64,000 nt of DNA from Deltaproteobacteria bacterium. Its GTDB lineage: Bacteria > Myxococcota > Kuafuiibacteriia > Kuafuiibacteriales > Kuafuiibacteriaceae. This document shows positions 18,137 through 27,205 of the stretch, one piece after another (positions within the stretch are counted from its first letter, which is position 1; each line of letters starts with the position of its first letter). The notes under the pieces were generated by a model. That model had not been told where the DNA came from and made no database searches. It worked only from the letters and a program-made list of their open reading frames with translations. The DNA lies in assembly GCA_016703535.1 (NCBI GenBank), contig JADJBV010000002.1, positions 1,426,001 to 1,490,000 of the forward strand, in the 5' to 3' direction. Made by a program: the position numbers and the translations under genes.

Positions 18137-18181
18137 GAGCGGGACACGAGACTCGAACTCGCGACTTCAACCTTGGGAAAG
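18137..18181 (-). other. tRNA-Gly(CCC)-like 3'-half remnant
   Basis: Read on the minus strand, TTTCCCAAGG gives a CCC anticodon loop, followed by a variable region, a T-arm GCGAGTTCGAGTCTCGT and the acceptor strand GTCCCGC. The 5' half (GCGGGAC, D-arm) is not found in the 45 nt upstream on that strand. A 3' tRNA fragment of this kind is what integration of a mobile element at a tRNA gene leaves behind. A 13-nt piece (acacgagactcga) recurs about 100 bp to the left at 18049. Confidence 0.5.
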
Positions 18182-18243
18182 GAACGAGACCCGAGGAGTG
18201 ACCGGTAAGTTAGCGACATGACCGTTTGGGAGCGCTGCCAGCT

Positions 18244-18274
18244 GTCCCCGATTGTTGCGCGGAACCGGGGGAGA
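18244..18274. repeat. Palindromic repeat, copy 2
   Basis: Second copy of the element at 17947-17977, with GTCCCCG, GTTGC and AACCGGGGGAG in the same order and spacing. Pairing of the arms is slightly degraded compared with copy 1. The two copies flank the tRNA-like remnant at 18137-18181. Confidence 0.45.
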
Positions 18275-18325
18275 ACCGGGGACGCGCAAAGGCACGGCGC
18301 CGCGAGCTGCGGTTGTGGCCTCGAC

Positions 18326-18715
18326 TCAGTGATCCGCACCAAGGCGCCAGTCCCAATCCCCTCGGGTGCGCAGGAGTCGCACAAACTCGGCTCCGTTTAG
18401 GACAAGGCCGTGATCGTTGTCGACAACCAAAGTGGGGTCATCGGCGATCGTCTCCAGGACCAATCGGCACAAGCCAATATCTGCAAACTCCACGGAGTAG
18501 AATGCGGCCTGGTCGCCGGATGTTGCGTATCGCCTACGGTCTTCCAAATCGAGTTCGTTGGGGATGCTCTCATCTCGCCTAACGTAGACCCGGGCTCCCC
18601 TTGCCTCAACCACGACCCCGCCGCCCGAGAGGGCAACTGCCTGGTCGAGACCTTGAAGGCGCACCAAGAAGGTGGGCTCATAGCGTTTTGGGACAACTAT
18701 CAAAACTGCTTCCAT
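18326..18715 (-). CDS. Small hypothetical protein in RHS toxin locus (candidate immunity)
   Basis: 129 residues. Contains EPTFLVRLQGLDQAVALSGG and a C-terminal DDPTLVVDNDHGLVLNGAEF. The overall mixed alpha/beta pattern and the length fit the many small immunity-like proteins found behind RHS toxins, but no family is recognised. It is the second gene downstream of the RHS gene, with a 76-bp gap to the first. It may protect against this or a related toxin tip. Confidence 0.55.
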   Translation of the reverse strand: MEAVLIVVPKRYEPTFLVRLQGLDQAVALSGGGVVVEARGARVYVRRDESIPNELDLEDRRRYATSGDQAAFYSVEFADIGLCRLVLETIADDPTLVVDNDHGLVLNGAEFVRLLRTRGDWDWRLGADH

Positions 18716-18791
18716 GGTTTACCGCGGCACAACAAACCCGGAAGAACGACTCCGCGTCGCGCGTACCGATACCGCCCGCCCGATCAATTTT

Positions 18792-19103
18792 CTAGTTCGC
18801 TGGGTCCCGATTGCTGAAAGGCAATTGGCTCCACACAGGGCGCATCTTGTTGATCGCTTCCCCGAGTCGCCTGTCAACCAACGATGGGTCGGAAGAACCG
18901 TCTCCGAAGACAGGCGCCGCACCAATTCCACTGGCTTCTGATAGCTCTAGCGCAAAAGCCCGTCGGAATAGATCGATGATGCGCAGTCTTTGCGCGAGCG
19001 CCGGGCCGTGGTTTAGGGCCACGATCTCCGCCGCCAACCCCGACGGCCTAAGCCCTTGTTCGTAGACGCTTCGCATCCAAGCCAATAGCTCTGCCTCAGT
19101 CAT
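18792..19103 (-). CDS. Candidate cognate immunity protein of the RHS toxin
   Basis: 103 residues, all-helical in appearance (EAELLAWMRSVYEQGL, GPALAQRLRIIDLFRRAFAL). The start codon is only 4 bp past the RHS stop codon, so the two genes are translationally linked. In polymorphic toxin systems the gene in this position normally encodes the immunity protein that binds and blocks the toxin tip. That role is inferred from position; the sequence itself is not recognised. Confidence 0.6.
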   Translation of the reverse strand: MTEAELLAWMRSVYEQGLRPSGLAAEIVALNHGPALAQRLRIIDLFRRAFALELSEASGIGAAPVFGDGSSDPSLVDRRLGEAINKMRPVWSQLPFSNRDPAN

Positions 19104-19107
19104 GTTT

Positions 19108-22100
19108 CTACCTCGAGAAGCGAGCTACCACTCGCTGGTAAGCCCCCGGACCGCCTTCGGCGACTTCGACCGCGGCCTGCCCAAATCCGAAGGCTTTCGC
19201 ACGGCCTGCGGTCCAGGTTTGTTGTACCGCTTGGGACAGCGGAACTCCAGAGGCTGTCAGCTCGTTGACTCGCGCAAGGTTGGTCCCGTACGTCCAATTT
19301 CCCTGAATGGATGTGACTCTTGAACCGATCGACTCCATCATACCGGAGAAGAGTTCGCTGCCCGATACGCTTTTGCCTCGTTCGATAGCGAAGGTTAGGA
19401 CGCCGTCAGTGTCCACTGAGCCAAGCACACCCCCACCGTCAACGAACCTCGAATACTCCGCGCCGGCCTTCGCGGCGAGTCTCTCACCAGCAGATCCGGC
19501 TACCCGAACGACGTCGTCTGCAAGCTCGTCGGCGACGTTGGCCATCATCGCGCCGCCCGCGCCCACCGCGACGGGCATCGCGGGAAGGGCTCCCTGCGGA
19601 AAGCCGAGGACGCCCGCGATCAAGTCCGGTCCGGATTGGGCGAGAAATTGTCCTGCCCTCGTGACCAAGAACTGCTGAAGGAGCTTGTAGCTCGCGGCGC
19701 CTAGGACCTCCGCCCCAACCGCCATCACCACCGGCCCGGCAGCGAGGACCGTTCCGTGGCCGGCGAGGAGGTGCTTGGTGCGCTCTTCCGCAGGATAGCC
19801 CTCGGCGCGCTGCCGGGCCGCGCGGGAGGCAACGTAAAGCTGGCGACCCAAGTTCTTGTACTTGGCGACCTCCCGTCTCGACGCCGAGTTTGTGTTGGAG
19901 AGATCGACCTTCTGGCCGTTGGTCTCAAGCGAGACGGCGCCGTTGGCCATGCTCACGGTCAGCGTGTATGTTTTACCGTCGGTACTGTCCTTGATGGTGA
20001 ATCGCTGAAGTGTGGTGCCGGCCGGTCCGAGTTCCGATGCCGCGGTGGTCTCCAGAATCTGCCGCTTCACCGTGAAGCGATCCTCATAGCCTGAGGGATC
20101 AAGTCCGGCGAGTGGGTTGTTGAGAACGTAAGTATATGGATTGAGTGTCTGGGCGTTGGCCGGATTGGTGATCACCGGATCGACGGAGAGGAACCGTCCC
20201 AGCGCTGGATCGTAGGCCCGGCCCCCCATGTGGATGAGCCGATGGAGATCCAAGTGCTCATGACCCGTGAAACCTCTCGTTGTGGCCTCGCTGGTGTACT
20301 CTCCCGAGTGGAGGAGGCCCTGTTGGCTCTCCCACCGCGAGTTCCGTGGCATCCCGAACGGGTCGAACGCGTGAGACTCGACCAAGTTCCCAAGCGCATC
20401 TGTCACCGTCTCCAAGGATGCCGAGCGATCGGTGTGGAGGTACTTGATGGTCCTCGTTCCCCCAGATCGGCTGACGATGACGCTCCCTCCCAGGTACGCC
20501 TTCTGCGTCGTGAACCCACCGGAGGTGAGCTCTTCATAAACACCCTCGACGTATTTGGTGACCTCACCTGGGGCGTCTTGCTGGTAGCGGTCGTCCCCTG
20601 CGCCGTAGCGGAAGATGGTCGTCATGCCGCTCTGCGTGATCGTCTTCGGCTTGTTGAAGTGGGTGTAGGTAAGGACCCTGCCGTCCCCGGCGATCTGGTT
20701 CCCATTGCCATCGTATGAGAAATCGCTGACCACGCCACCCGCGATGCGCTGGAACGACAGGATCGCGTGAGGCCCAGCGGTCGCCGAATTCCGTCGCCCT
20801 GCAGCGCCGAAGGTCGTGAGGCTCGAGTAGTCGTTCTTCAGCGTCAGATTTCCTAGCGCGTCGTACGCGTAGTCGACGGTTACGGGCGCGAGGCCCCCGC
20901 CCACCCACGTTCGAGTCGTGCTGTCGAGCCTCTGGAGGTCGTCGTAGAATAGGTCCTCGGAAACGAAAGTCACGGCGCTGCCCACGGGAAGCTTCTTGCT
21001 CCGCTTTGTGAGGTTCCCGAAGCCGTCTTGGTATTCGTAGTAGAGATCCTGGCGCGCATCCGTGCACATCGAGTCGCGGCCTACGCAAGAACGCTTCATC
21101 TGTCCGGTTGGGCCGTGAAACTCGTAGTGACCAAAGAGCCCGTTTCCGAAGCGCTCGTCCTCGATCTGGCCTCGAGCGTTTTCCTTCAGCACCTCTCGGT
21201 AGACGCCTTGGCTTGCTAGCACCGTCAAGGGGTCGCGCTCGAGGCGAAGGTAGCCGTAGGGGGTGTATTCCAGTTCGATCGCCTCTCCGTTGGGATACTC
21301 CAGGCCTCGAACCGAGCCGTAGCAGTTGTAGGCCTGCTCGACCTCGTAGGTGGCGCCGCCGAAGCTGACCGCGGTCTTGATCGGGCGCTTCACCGGGTCG
21401 TAGCTGACCACCTTGGAGTGGACCTTGGCGCCCGCCGAATCCAACCTCCACTCCTCGTGGAGCAGCCCTTTCCCGCTCACGTCGTAGGACCACTTGGCTT
21501 CGGTCACCAGCGAGACTCGTCGATCCGTGGGCCTTCCGAGAACGTCGTAGAGGTAGGAGGTAGCGATGCCATTCCCATCGGTCTGCCGCGTCATCTGGCC
21601 GATCCCGTTGTAGACGAAGGACCAATTGCCGCGATCAGGGTCCGCAGCAGCGACCTTCCGGCCCAGACTATCGAATTGGTTGCGTAACTGGTTGCCCGCT
21701 GTGTCCTGAATCAGGATCGGCTTGCCGTTGCCGTCATAGCGGTACTGCGTTCTGAACCCTTGAGGGTCAACGGTCTCAATAAGCTGGTTGCGGATGTTGT
21801 AGGTGCGGGAGGCGTTGATTCGTCCCTCGATGACGATGTCTGTCTCGAGGCCATTGTAGAAGTACTCGGTCAGGAACGAAGGATCGCTCCTGCCGAGCCG
21901 GTCGGTAAATCCCGACCGGTCCACGATCTTCTGGCCGGGCCGCCCCAGTGCGTCGAAGTTCTTCCATTCGGTGAAGTACTGGCCTCCCAGCGTAAAGCTT
22001 GGCTCGCTTTGCCGGATCATGCGCCCGCGGCGATCGAACGCTCGGGCGGTTATTACTTTTTGGCTGGACTGAAACGCCGTGAGGCGCTCCTCCACGACCC

Positions 22101-25100
22101 GACCCAATTGGTCCAGGAACCGCTCCTGCTTCGGGGACCCGTCCCGTTGAACGACCGTCTTCATCTTTGCGAGGGCCGGACAATCGCCGGAGTTCGCGCA
22201 GGAGACGGTCCGCTGGTTCATCGTGCGCTGACCTGGAGCGAGACCCGTCAACTGCCGACCGAAGGCATCGTAGGTCGCCGTGGTCACCAGACCATTGGCG
22301 TCCGTTTGGGTGAGGGGGGATCCAGTCTCGGGATCGACCGTCAACCGGGAAACGTGCCCCATCGCGTTGGTTGTGCTCGCGGGGAAGTAGCCGTCCGTGG
22401 TGTAGGTGATCGCCTCGGTGCGACCCGACGCCCCGACTCCAGTGACCGTCTTGGTCAACGGGTTGCCGTAGGCATCGTAACTGGAAACGGTCACCGAGGA
22501 CTGCTCCGTTGGAGAACCCGGCTGGATGTTGTCGGTCAGCGCGAGTCGCGCCCATGTGGCGTGGTTCGCAGGGTAGTAGCTATGAGTCACGACTTGAGCC
22601 TTCGGGCTGTTCTCCGGAGCTGAAGCCAGGGCCATGGTCGGACTCACGAGGTACTCAACGGAACTGACCGAGGTCTCCTCCCTCGTCAGCTTGCCGATCC
22701 ACCAACTTGCGACATCGGAGTAGTCGTAGACGTAAGAGGTCGACGCAACATGACGGGTCGTGGAGTCGTCGGTCGTCGCCGTCTGGAGGCTCATGTTCCC
22801 GTAGGCCAGATCGTTGCCCGGGTTGAAGCCATTGATCGTTGTCGTCGTGCCAAGGATCTGCCGGGTCGAGAGGTCGCGCTTCGTTGCCACGGTGCGGTAG
22901 GGGTAGTTGAAGCAGTATTGGCCGGGAGTGGCCGGGTCCGCATCGTTGACGCAGTTCGTCCGCCACTCGGACTCCTGGCGTTCAAGGGGCAGCGCGGTTG
23001 TCGGGTCCGAGGCCAGGTGGATCTGGGAATCCTCTTCCACGCCGAGGAATGGGAATTGCTGCCGATAGGTTCGGGTGGTGCGGAGATCCGCGCCGTCGCC
23101 GATGGCCTGTTCTTCGACGATCTTGCGGAAGCCAAGAAAGCCGCGACCCCTGTTGTTCGCCATCGCGTCTTCGTAGCGGTAGCAGGTGGCGTTGTTGCCT
23201 CCGATGCCGTTGCTCTGCTCCATTCGGGCGGCAACGACCATGGACGAGTTGAAGAGGAAGTGCTCGCCGTCTGCCACCGCCGCGTAGTTGGCCTTGTAGA
23301 AGGGCAACCCGGCAGGCGAGGTACAACCGGCCACTCCAGTGGAGGACAAGGACGCATACGACCAGGTTGTCGTCACGTCTAGGCCGTCCTTGACCTCGGT
23401 CATGAGGTCGGGCGTGGGCCCCTGGTTCCTCGAGATCCTCCAGCCGAGCTGATTCGTCGACTGGAAGCTCCCCACGTACCGCCCGAGCGGAACGGGAACT
23501 GGGGGTGTGCCTCCCACTGGCGTCGGTCCAGTGGCCACCCTGTAAAGGTTGGCTGTCGGAAAGGCCGCGTCGGTAAGGCCGTCCCCAAAGTAGTCGCTGA
23601 GGTGCCCGCGCCCGAGCGGAAATTCGAGGGTCGTTGTGCGCCGGACCTGCTGCAAGCCGGTCGACCCCTCCTCGATGTCGACCGCGTCCCACTCGTAGAT
23701 CGAGTGGTCGAGGTGGTGGGGTGCACCACTGGTCGTGAAGTTGTTGGCCGCTCCTAGCGTTGAACAGTAATCAAGTGGCTCCGTATCGGGCGCGTCCAGA
23801 TAACACCACGGAGACTTGAGGCGAGTCGGAATCATCAACTCGTCCCGCCCGTCCCCGTCCTGATCGACGACCTTCACATCGTCTCGGTGCCGGCGGTCGA
23901 TCGCGATCGGCCCAAGGTTGGTGGCGACCCCGAACGGCCACCCGTTGTTCACATACACGTCGAGTTCAGTCGCGCCGTTGACGTCGCGAAGGTGATAGAG
24001 ATCGGAAAGGCCGTCGCCGTTGAAGTCGCCAATGCCCCGGTCCGACTTCTCGGCAAGGCTCCCAGATGGCCCCTGAAGCCAAGGGTCCCCGAACTCATGG
24101 AAGTCAAAGGTCACCCCTCCGGGCACCAGGCGAGTGAACGCGATACGTGCTGACATCGGCGGGGTTCGCTTCGAGGGCTCAGGTTGAGCGCCGCTCCAGT
24201 CGACGAGAATATCAACATTGCCATCCCCATCGAAGTCCTGCAGTGACTTCGGACTCATGTCCGCGGGCAACGGGAACGGTTGGTGCCGGCAGAAAGAGAA
24301 GCGGCCATCACTGAGCCGCGGGCATTGAAAGTGGATGGTCCAGTTACCAGCGTCGTACAGCAGCAGATCGACCAGGCCCGAACCGTCGAGGTCCCCAAGG
24401 ATGCCGGATGAGCCATCCGGGGCCGGGAGATCCGTTCCGATCTCACCACCTCGGCTCCGCACCACGAACATCCCGTTGCGCGTGCCGAACCAGTCGGCGC
24501 GACCATCGGCGTCGAGATCACTGTTGCCCGAAGCATGGATGATACGCTCGAACCCATCCGACCATACACCGCCTGTGATGTCCTCAGATAGGCCGCTTGA
24601 GAAGAAGACACGGGTCTCGGTCAGGGCACCGCCCCAGGGCTCGGCCCTCAGGCTACGAAACACCTCGATTTGCCCATCGCCATCGAAATCGGCGCCAGGT
24701 TTCATCGAGGCCAACTGAGTGGCGCCATTGGGAAAGTCGATTGTTGAGTAGGTCGCGGGAGCGTCTTGATACTTGAAGGTCGTCGGCGGCAAGCTGTTGG
24801 TGGTGCTGCAGGGTGTCGCTGTGCACTCGGTGACGGACGTCAGGAGAGAACGTCCCGTGGCGCGGCTGGTTGCGTACGCAAGCTCGTACCGACGGACCAC
24901 CTGCGCCCCGACCTCGGAGGTGATCGCCTTCAGGCGCTGAGTGTTGGGGGACGCGGACGTGAGATGGTAGGTCGTGGTGGGGTCCGGTCGGGTTTCGAAC
25001 TCGAACCGGATCCGGCGATCGCCTCGAGTGGCACCGGTGCCCGTGTACTCGATCTTTTCTGGGAGGAACTGGCCTCCCAGCATTTGGTAGTCAAAGCCCA

Positions 25101-26055
25101 CCGAGTTGGATTGACGATCCCGCAGGGATCGGATCCACCACACGGCAGGGACAAGGCCGCGTGCCGTCTCGATGGCGTTGCTGCTGCCTCCATAGGCGCC
25201 GTAGTAGCTGACAAGGCCGTCCTTTGACTCGACCTCGAAGTAGGAGTTGAGGTCGAATGCCGCGCCACGAAGGGTGACCCTTCGGAACGACTCAAGTTCG
25301 GTACGGTAGGTCGATCCATCCGCGCCATACCACCCTGAAGTAACGAAGAGGCGCTGGCCATCGAGGCAGAACCGATCCTCGGTGGAATAGCTGATGCGCC
25401 GGTAGCGGCCATCTTGGGCAACCGTCTGATCGCAGCGACTGATACGGGAAAGGCCCGCGACCCCCCAACCGGTGCCCGAGATTCCGGTGCCAGCGCCGCT
25501 CCCGTAGCTCAGGCTGATCGACGGCTCAAGACCGCGACGTCCGGGTGCGGCTTGAATTGGAATGCTGTAGCCGGCAGATCCACCGGAAACCGCGGCCTCC
25601 CCGCGAATCGCGCCGATATTGTCCTGGTTGGGCAGGGCCTCGGTGATCGCGTCGCAGGTGGTTCCAAGGTAGTCGGGGAACGTCAGCTTGAGCACGACGG
25701 GGATGGTAGGGGTCCAAAGACTGCAGCTTCCGAGCTTGCAGGCCCTCACCCGGAACGTCCACGTTCCATCCAGTCGGAGCCGCACGAGGGCCGACTTCGC
25801 CGTGCCCGAGTAGGCCGTGGTCCATGCGCCTTCGCCCAACCTTTGGGACAGTTCGTACTTGTCGACCCCTGGAGTCGTACTGGCGTTCCACCTGACTTGG
25901 ACACTTCCGCTGGTGCTGTTGGGTGGCGCGTTCAGCCCGGTGGGCGACGCCACCGTTTCGGCCCCCTGCTCTGCGACACCCTCGATTTCGGCGTCCGCGC
26001 AGGCCGCCACTGCGACCAACGCAGGTAGGAATCTTATGATGATGGGACGAAACAT
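19108..26055 (-). CDS. Giant RHS/SpvB polymorphic toxin lipoprotein
   Basis: 2315 residues from ATG 26055, which has AAGGGCGAG upstream. Signal peptide with lipobox AVAAC. Order of domains: an FN3-like module (about 35-125), an SpvB-like region (about 150-420, IGAIRGEAAVSGGSAGYSIP), FG-GAP/VCBS calcium-binding repeats (about 455-735, such as FDGDGQIEV, LDADGRADW, DQDGDGRDE), a TcdB-like middle, many YD repeats, and the RHS core signature RAYDPALGRFLSVDP (about 1950) followed by NPYTYVLNNPLAGLDPSG. The last 325 residues after the core are the variable toxin tip: a hydrophobic segment (about 2118-2150) and a terminal domain with GNWTYGTNLARVNEL and TAGRAKAFGF. RHS shells encapsulate and deliver such tips. 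The activity of this tip is not recognised. Confidence 0.85.
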   Translation of the reverse strand: MFRPIIIRFLPALVAVAACADAEIEGVAEQGAETVASPTGLNAPPNSTSGSVQVRWNASTTPGVDKYELSQRLGEGAWTTAYSGTAKSALVRLRLDGTWTFRVRACKLGSCSLWTPTIPVVLKLTFPDYLGTTCDAITEALPNQDNIGAIRGEAAVSGGSAGYSIPIQAAPGRRGLEPSISLSYGSGAGTGISGTGWGVAGLSRISRCDQTVAQDGRYRRISYSTEDRFCLDGQRLFVTSGWYGADGSTYRTELESFRRVTLRGAAFDLNSYFEVESKDGLVSYYGAYGGSSNAIETARGLVPAVWWIRSLRDRQSNSVGFDYQMLGGQFLPEKIEYTGTGATRGDRRIRFEFETRPDPTTTYHLTSASPNTQRLKAITSEVGAQVVRRYELAYATSRATGRSLLTSVTECTATPCSTTNSLPPTTFKYQDAPATYSTIDFPNGATQLASMKPGADFDGDGQIEVFRSLRAEPWGGALTETRVFFSSGLSEDITGGVWSDGFERIIHASGNSDLDADGRADWFGTRNGMFVVRSRGGEIGTDLPAPDGSSGILGDLDGSGLVDLLLYDAGNWTIHFQCPRLSDGRFSFCRHQPFPLPADMSPKSLQDFDGDGNVDILVDWSGAQPEPSKRTPPMSARIAFTRLVPGGVTFDFHEFGDPWLQGPSGSLAEKSDRGIGDFNGDGLSDLYHLRDVNGATELDVYVNNGWPFGVATNLGPIAIDRRHRDDVKVVDQDGDGRDELMIPTRLKSPWCYLDAPDTEPLDYCSTLGAANNFTTSGAPHHLDHSIYEWDAVDIEEGSTGLQQVRRTTTLEFPLGRGHLSDYFGDGLTDAAFPTANLYRVATGPTPVGGTPPVPVPLGRYVGSFQSTNQLGWRISRNQGPTPDLMTEVKDGLDVTTTWSYASLSSTGVAGCTSPAGLPFYKANYAAVADGEHFLFNSSMVVAARMEQSNGIGGNNATCYRYEDAMANNRGRGFLGFRKIVEEQAIGDGADLRTTRTYRQQFPFLGVEEDSQIHLASDPTTALPLERQESEWRTNCVNDADPATPGQYCFNYPYRTVATKRDLSTRQILGTTTTINGFNPGNDLAYGNMSLQTATTDDSTTRHVASTSYVYDYSDVASWWIGKLTREETSVSSVEYLVSPTMALASAPENSPKAQVVTHSYYPANHATWARLALTDNIQPGSPTEQSSVTVSSYDAYGNPLTKTVTGVGASGRTEAITYTTDGYFPASTTNAMGHVSRLTVDPETGSPLTQTDANGLVTTATYDAFGRQLTGLAPGQRTMNQRTVSCANSGDCPALAKMKTVVQRDGSPKQERFLDQLGRVVEERLTAFQSSQKVITARAFDRRGRMIRQSEPSFTLGGQYFTEWKNFDALGRPGQKIVDRSGFTDRLGRSDPSFLTEYFYNGLETDIVIEGRINASRTYNIRNQLIETVDPQGFRTQYRYDGNGKPILIQDTAGNQLRNQFDSLGRKVAAADPDRGNWSFVYNGIGQMTRQTDGNGIATSYLYDVLGRPTDRRVSLVTEAKWSYDVSGKGLLHEEWRLDSAGAKVHSKVVSYDPVKRPIKTAVSFGGATYEVEQAYNCYGSVRGLEYPNGEAIELEYTPYGYLRLERDPLTVLASQGVYREVLKENARGQIEDERFGNGLFGHYEFHGPTGQMKRSCVGRDSMCTDARQDLYYEYQDGFGNLTKRSKKLPVGSAVTFVSEDLFYDDLQRLDSTTRTWVGGGLAPVTVDYAYDALGNLTLKNDYSSLTTFGAAGRRNSATAGPHAILSFQRIAGGVVSDFSYDGNGNQIAGDGRVLTYTHFNKPKTITQSGMTTIFRYGAGDDRYQQDAPGEVTKYVEGVYEELTSGGFTTQKAYLGGSVIVSRSGGTRTIKYLHTDRSASLETVTDALGNLVESHAFDPFGMPRNSRWESQQGLLHSGEYTSEATTRGFTGHEHLDLHRLIHMGGRAYDPALGRFLSVDPVITNPANAQTLNPYTYVLNNPLAGLDPSGYEDRFTVKRQILETTAASELGPAGTTLQRFTIKDSTDGKTYTLTVSMANGAVSLETNGQKVDLSNTNSASRREVAKYKNLGRQLYVASRAARQRAEGYPAEERTKHLLAGHGTVLAAGPVVMAVGAEVLGAASYKLLQQFLVTRAGQFLAQSGPDLIAGVLGFPQGALPAMPVAVGAGGAMMANVADELADDVVRVAGSAGERLAAKAGAEYSRFVDGGGVLGSVDTDGVLTFAIERGKSVSGSELFSGMMESIGSRVTSIQGNWTYGTNLARVNELTASGVPLSQAVQQTWTAGRAKAFGFGQAAVEVAEGGPGAYQRVVARFSR

Positions 26056-26125
26056 GCCACTCGCCCTTAGCAGCGAACATGCCAACTCACCAGTGTGGGC
26101 ATTTTGGGGAACCCGTAAGTAAGAT

Positions 26126-26193
26126 CGTCCGGATTCGTCCGGATTCGTCCGGATTCGTCCGGATTCGTCCGGATTCGTCCGGATTCGTCCGGG
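26126..26193. repeat. 10-bp tandem repeat upstream of the RHS gene
   Basis: Six exact copies of ggattcgtcc plus a partial unit at the left, with TCCGGA recurring every 10 bp. It lies 70-140 bp upstream of the RHS ATG. The period equals about one helical turn. If translation began at the in-frame codon at 26301, the array would be coding and a change in copy number would shift the frame. Confidence 0.9.
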
Positions 26194-26542
26194 CGCCAGA
26201 CGTTCGGCGGGTACGAACGGAGCCTCGGTAACAGATCTGACCGGGAGCCTGGGTGACACTATCCGGTTCGAGGTTCTCTCAGACCGGTTGGAGGTTTCCA
26301 CGTATCGTCTAGGAGGTCACGCCTTTTGGCCCACCTCCCCGTGGTTGGGATTCTTGAGCCGGGTTCCGGCATCCGTCGGCGAGGATCACCGGGTACGAAA
26401 GGACGGGCCCCGCTGGCTCACCTTTTGGGTAAACGGTTCCGCCCACCGAACGCGGCCGAACCAAACTGCGCGCGGGGCGAATGGTGTCAGGCACCTACGA
26501 CCTCTGACCGGATTTGTCACAGGTCTTTGGAGAGTGGACCTC
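26194..26542. other. Divergent intergenic region between RHS gene and the 11-gene operon
   Basis: No gene is supported. The region must hold the promoters of the leftward RHS gene and the rightward operon, but no clear -35/-10 pair is evident by eye. Confidence 0.4.
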
Positions 26543-26566
26543 ATGAGGACCGGTGGTGGTCCTTGA
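26543..26566 (+). promoter_or_regulatory. Seven-codon leader ORF with hairpin
   Basis: ATG AGG ACC GGT GGT GGT CCT TGA, ending 10 bp before the first operon gene. Within it AGGACC and GGTCCT form a 6-bp stem. A short leader peptide plus hairpin just upstream of a strong GAGGAGG site could tune translation of the operon (inference). Confidence 0.3.
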
Positions 26567-26576
26567 GGAGGTCGCG

Positions 26577-27182
26577 ATGGGGGTGGATGTCTATCGGGCT
26601 CAGGCGCTGGAGCGGGCTCGGACGGCGCTGGGGCGGTATCGGGGATCGATCGAGAGTGGCGTTGGGCAGGCCCAGACCGTGGCGGCGGTCGGGGGCGCGA
26701 GCTACTTGGCGGCGCGGTTGTCGGCGCACTGGGGTGGGCCGGAAGGGAAGACGATTCTCGGCGTGCCGTTCGAGCTCGCGGTGGGGGCGGCTTGCGGCGC
26801 GCTGGCGATGACCGGGTCGGCGGGGAAGCACACCGAGGAGGTCCTGGCCGTTGGGGTTGGGGCGGTCGCGGCGTACACGGCACGGCTCGGCTTCCAGGCG
26901 GGGTTGGCGACGTCCAAGCCTCCGCCTTCAGGGGCTGAGGTCGGCGCGGCGTATCCGGCCCTGGCGGTGGGGCCGCAGTACCCATCGTTGCCGGCGGTGG
27001 CACGAGCCCCGGCGTACGCGCCCGCGCCCGCGTACGAGCCGGAGCCGGCGCAGGTTGGGAACGGATACGCAGCCTACTACGAGGCGCCGCCCAACTACGA
27101 GGCGGCGGGTGAAGACGAGGGCGTGGGTGCAGATCCCTACGCTCAGGCATCGAACGTGTTGGACCAGTACGGACGGCGTTGA
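26577..27182 (+). CDS. Operon gene 1: membrane protein with Tyr/Pro-rich tail
   Basis: 201 residues from ATG 26577 with an excellent ribosome binding site (GAGGAGG, 5 bp spacing). The N-terminal helix (about 1-30) is followed by two or three hydrophobic segments (TVAAVGGASYLAARL, FELAVGAACGALAMTG, LAVGVGAVAAYTARLGF). The C-terminal 80 residues are low complexity, rich in Pro, Ala and Tyr (APAYAPAPAYEPEPAQ). No family is recognised. It opens a same-strand series of 11 genes ending at 32879. A membrane protein with a flexible tail would suit an envelope or virion component. Confidence 0.65.
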   Translation: MGVDVYRAQALERARTALGRYRGSIESGVGQAQTVAAVGGASYLAARLSAHWGGPEGKTILGVPFELAVGAACGALAMTGSAGKHTEEVLAVGVGAVAAYTARLGFQAGLATSKPPPSGAEVGAAYPALAVGPQYPSLPAVARAPAYAPAPAYEPEPAQVGNGYAAYYEAPPNYEAAGEDEGVGADPYAQASNVLDQYGRR

Positions 27183-27205
27183 GCCGGAGAGGTGGAGGTG
27201 TGGCC

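Noticed and set aside
26126..26193. CRISPR array
   Set aside because: The unit is only 10 bp and there are no spacers.
26056..26301. N-terminal extension of the RHS protein through the 10-bp repeats
   Set aside because: It would place about 80 repetitive residues before a normal lipoprotein signal peptide, and the ATG at 26055 has its own binding site.
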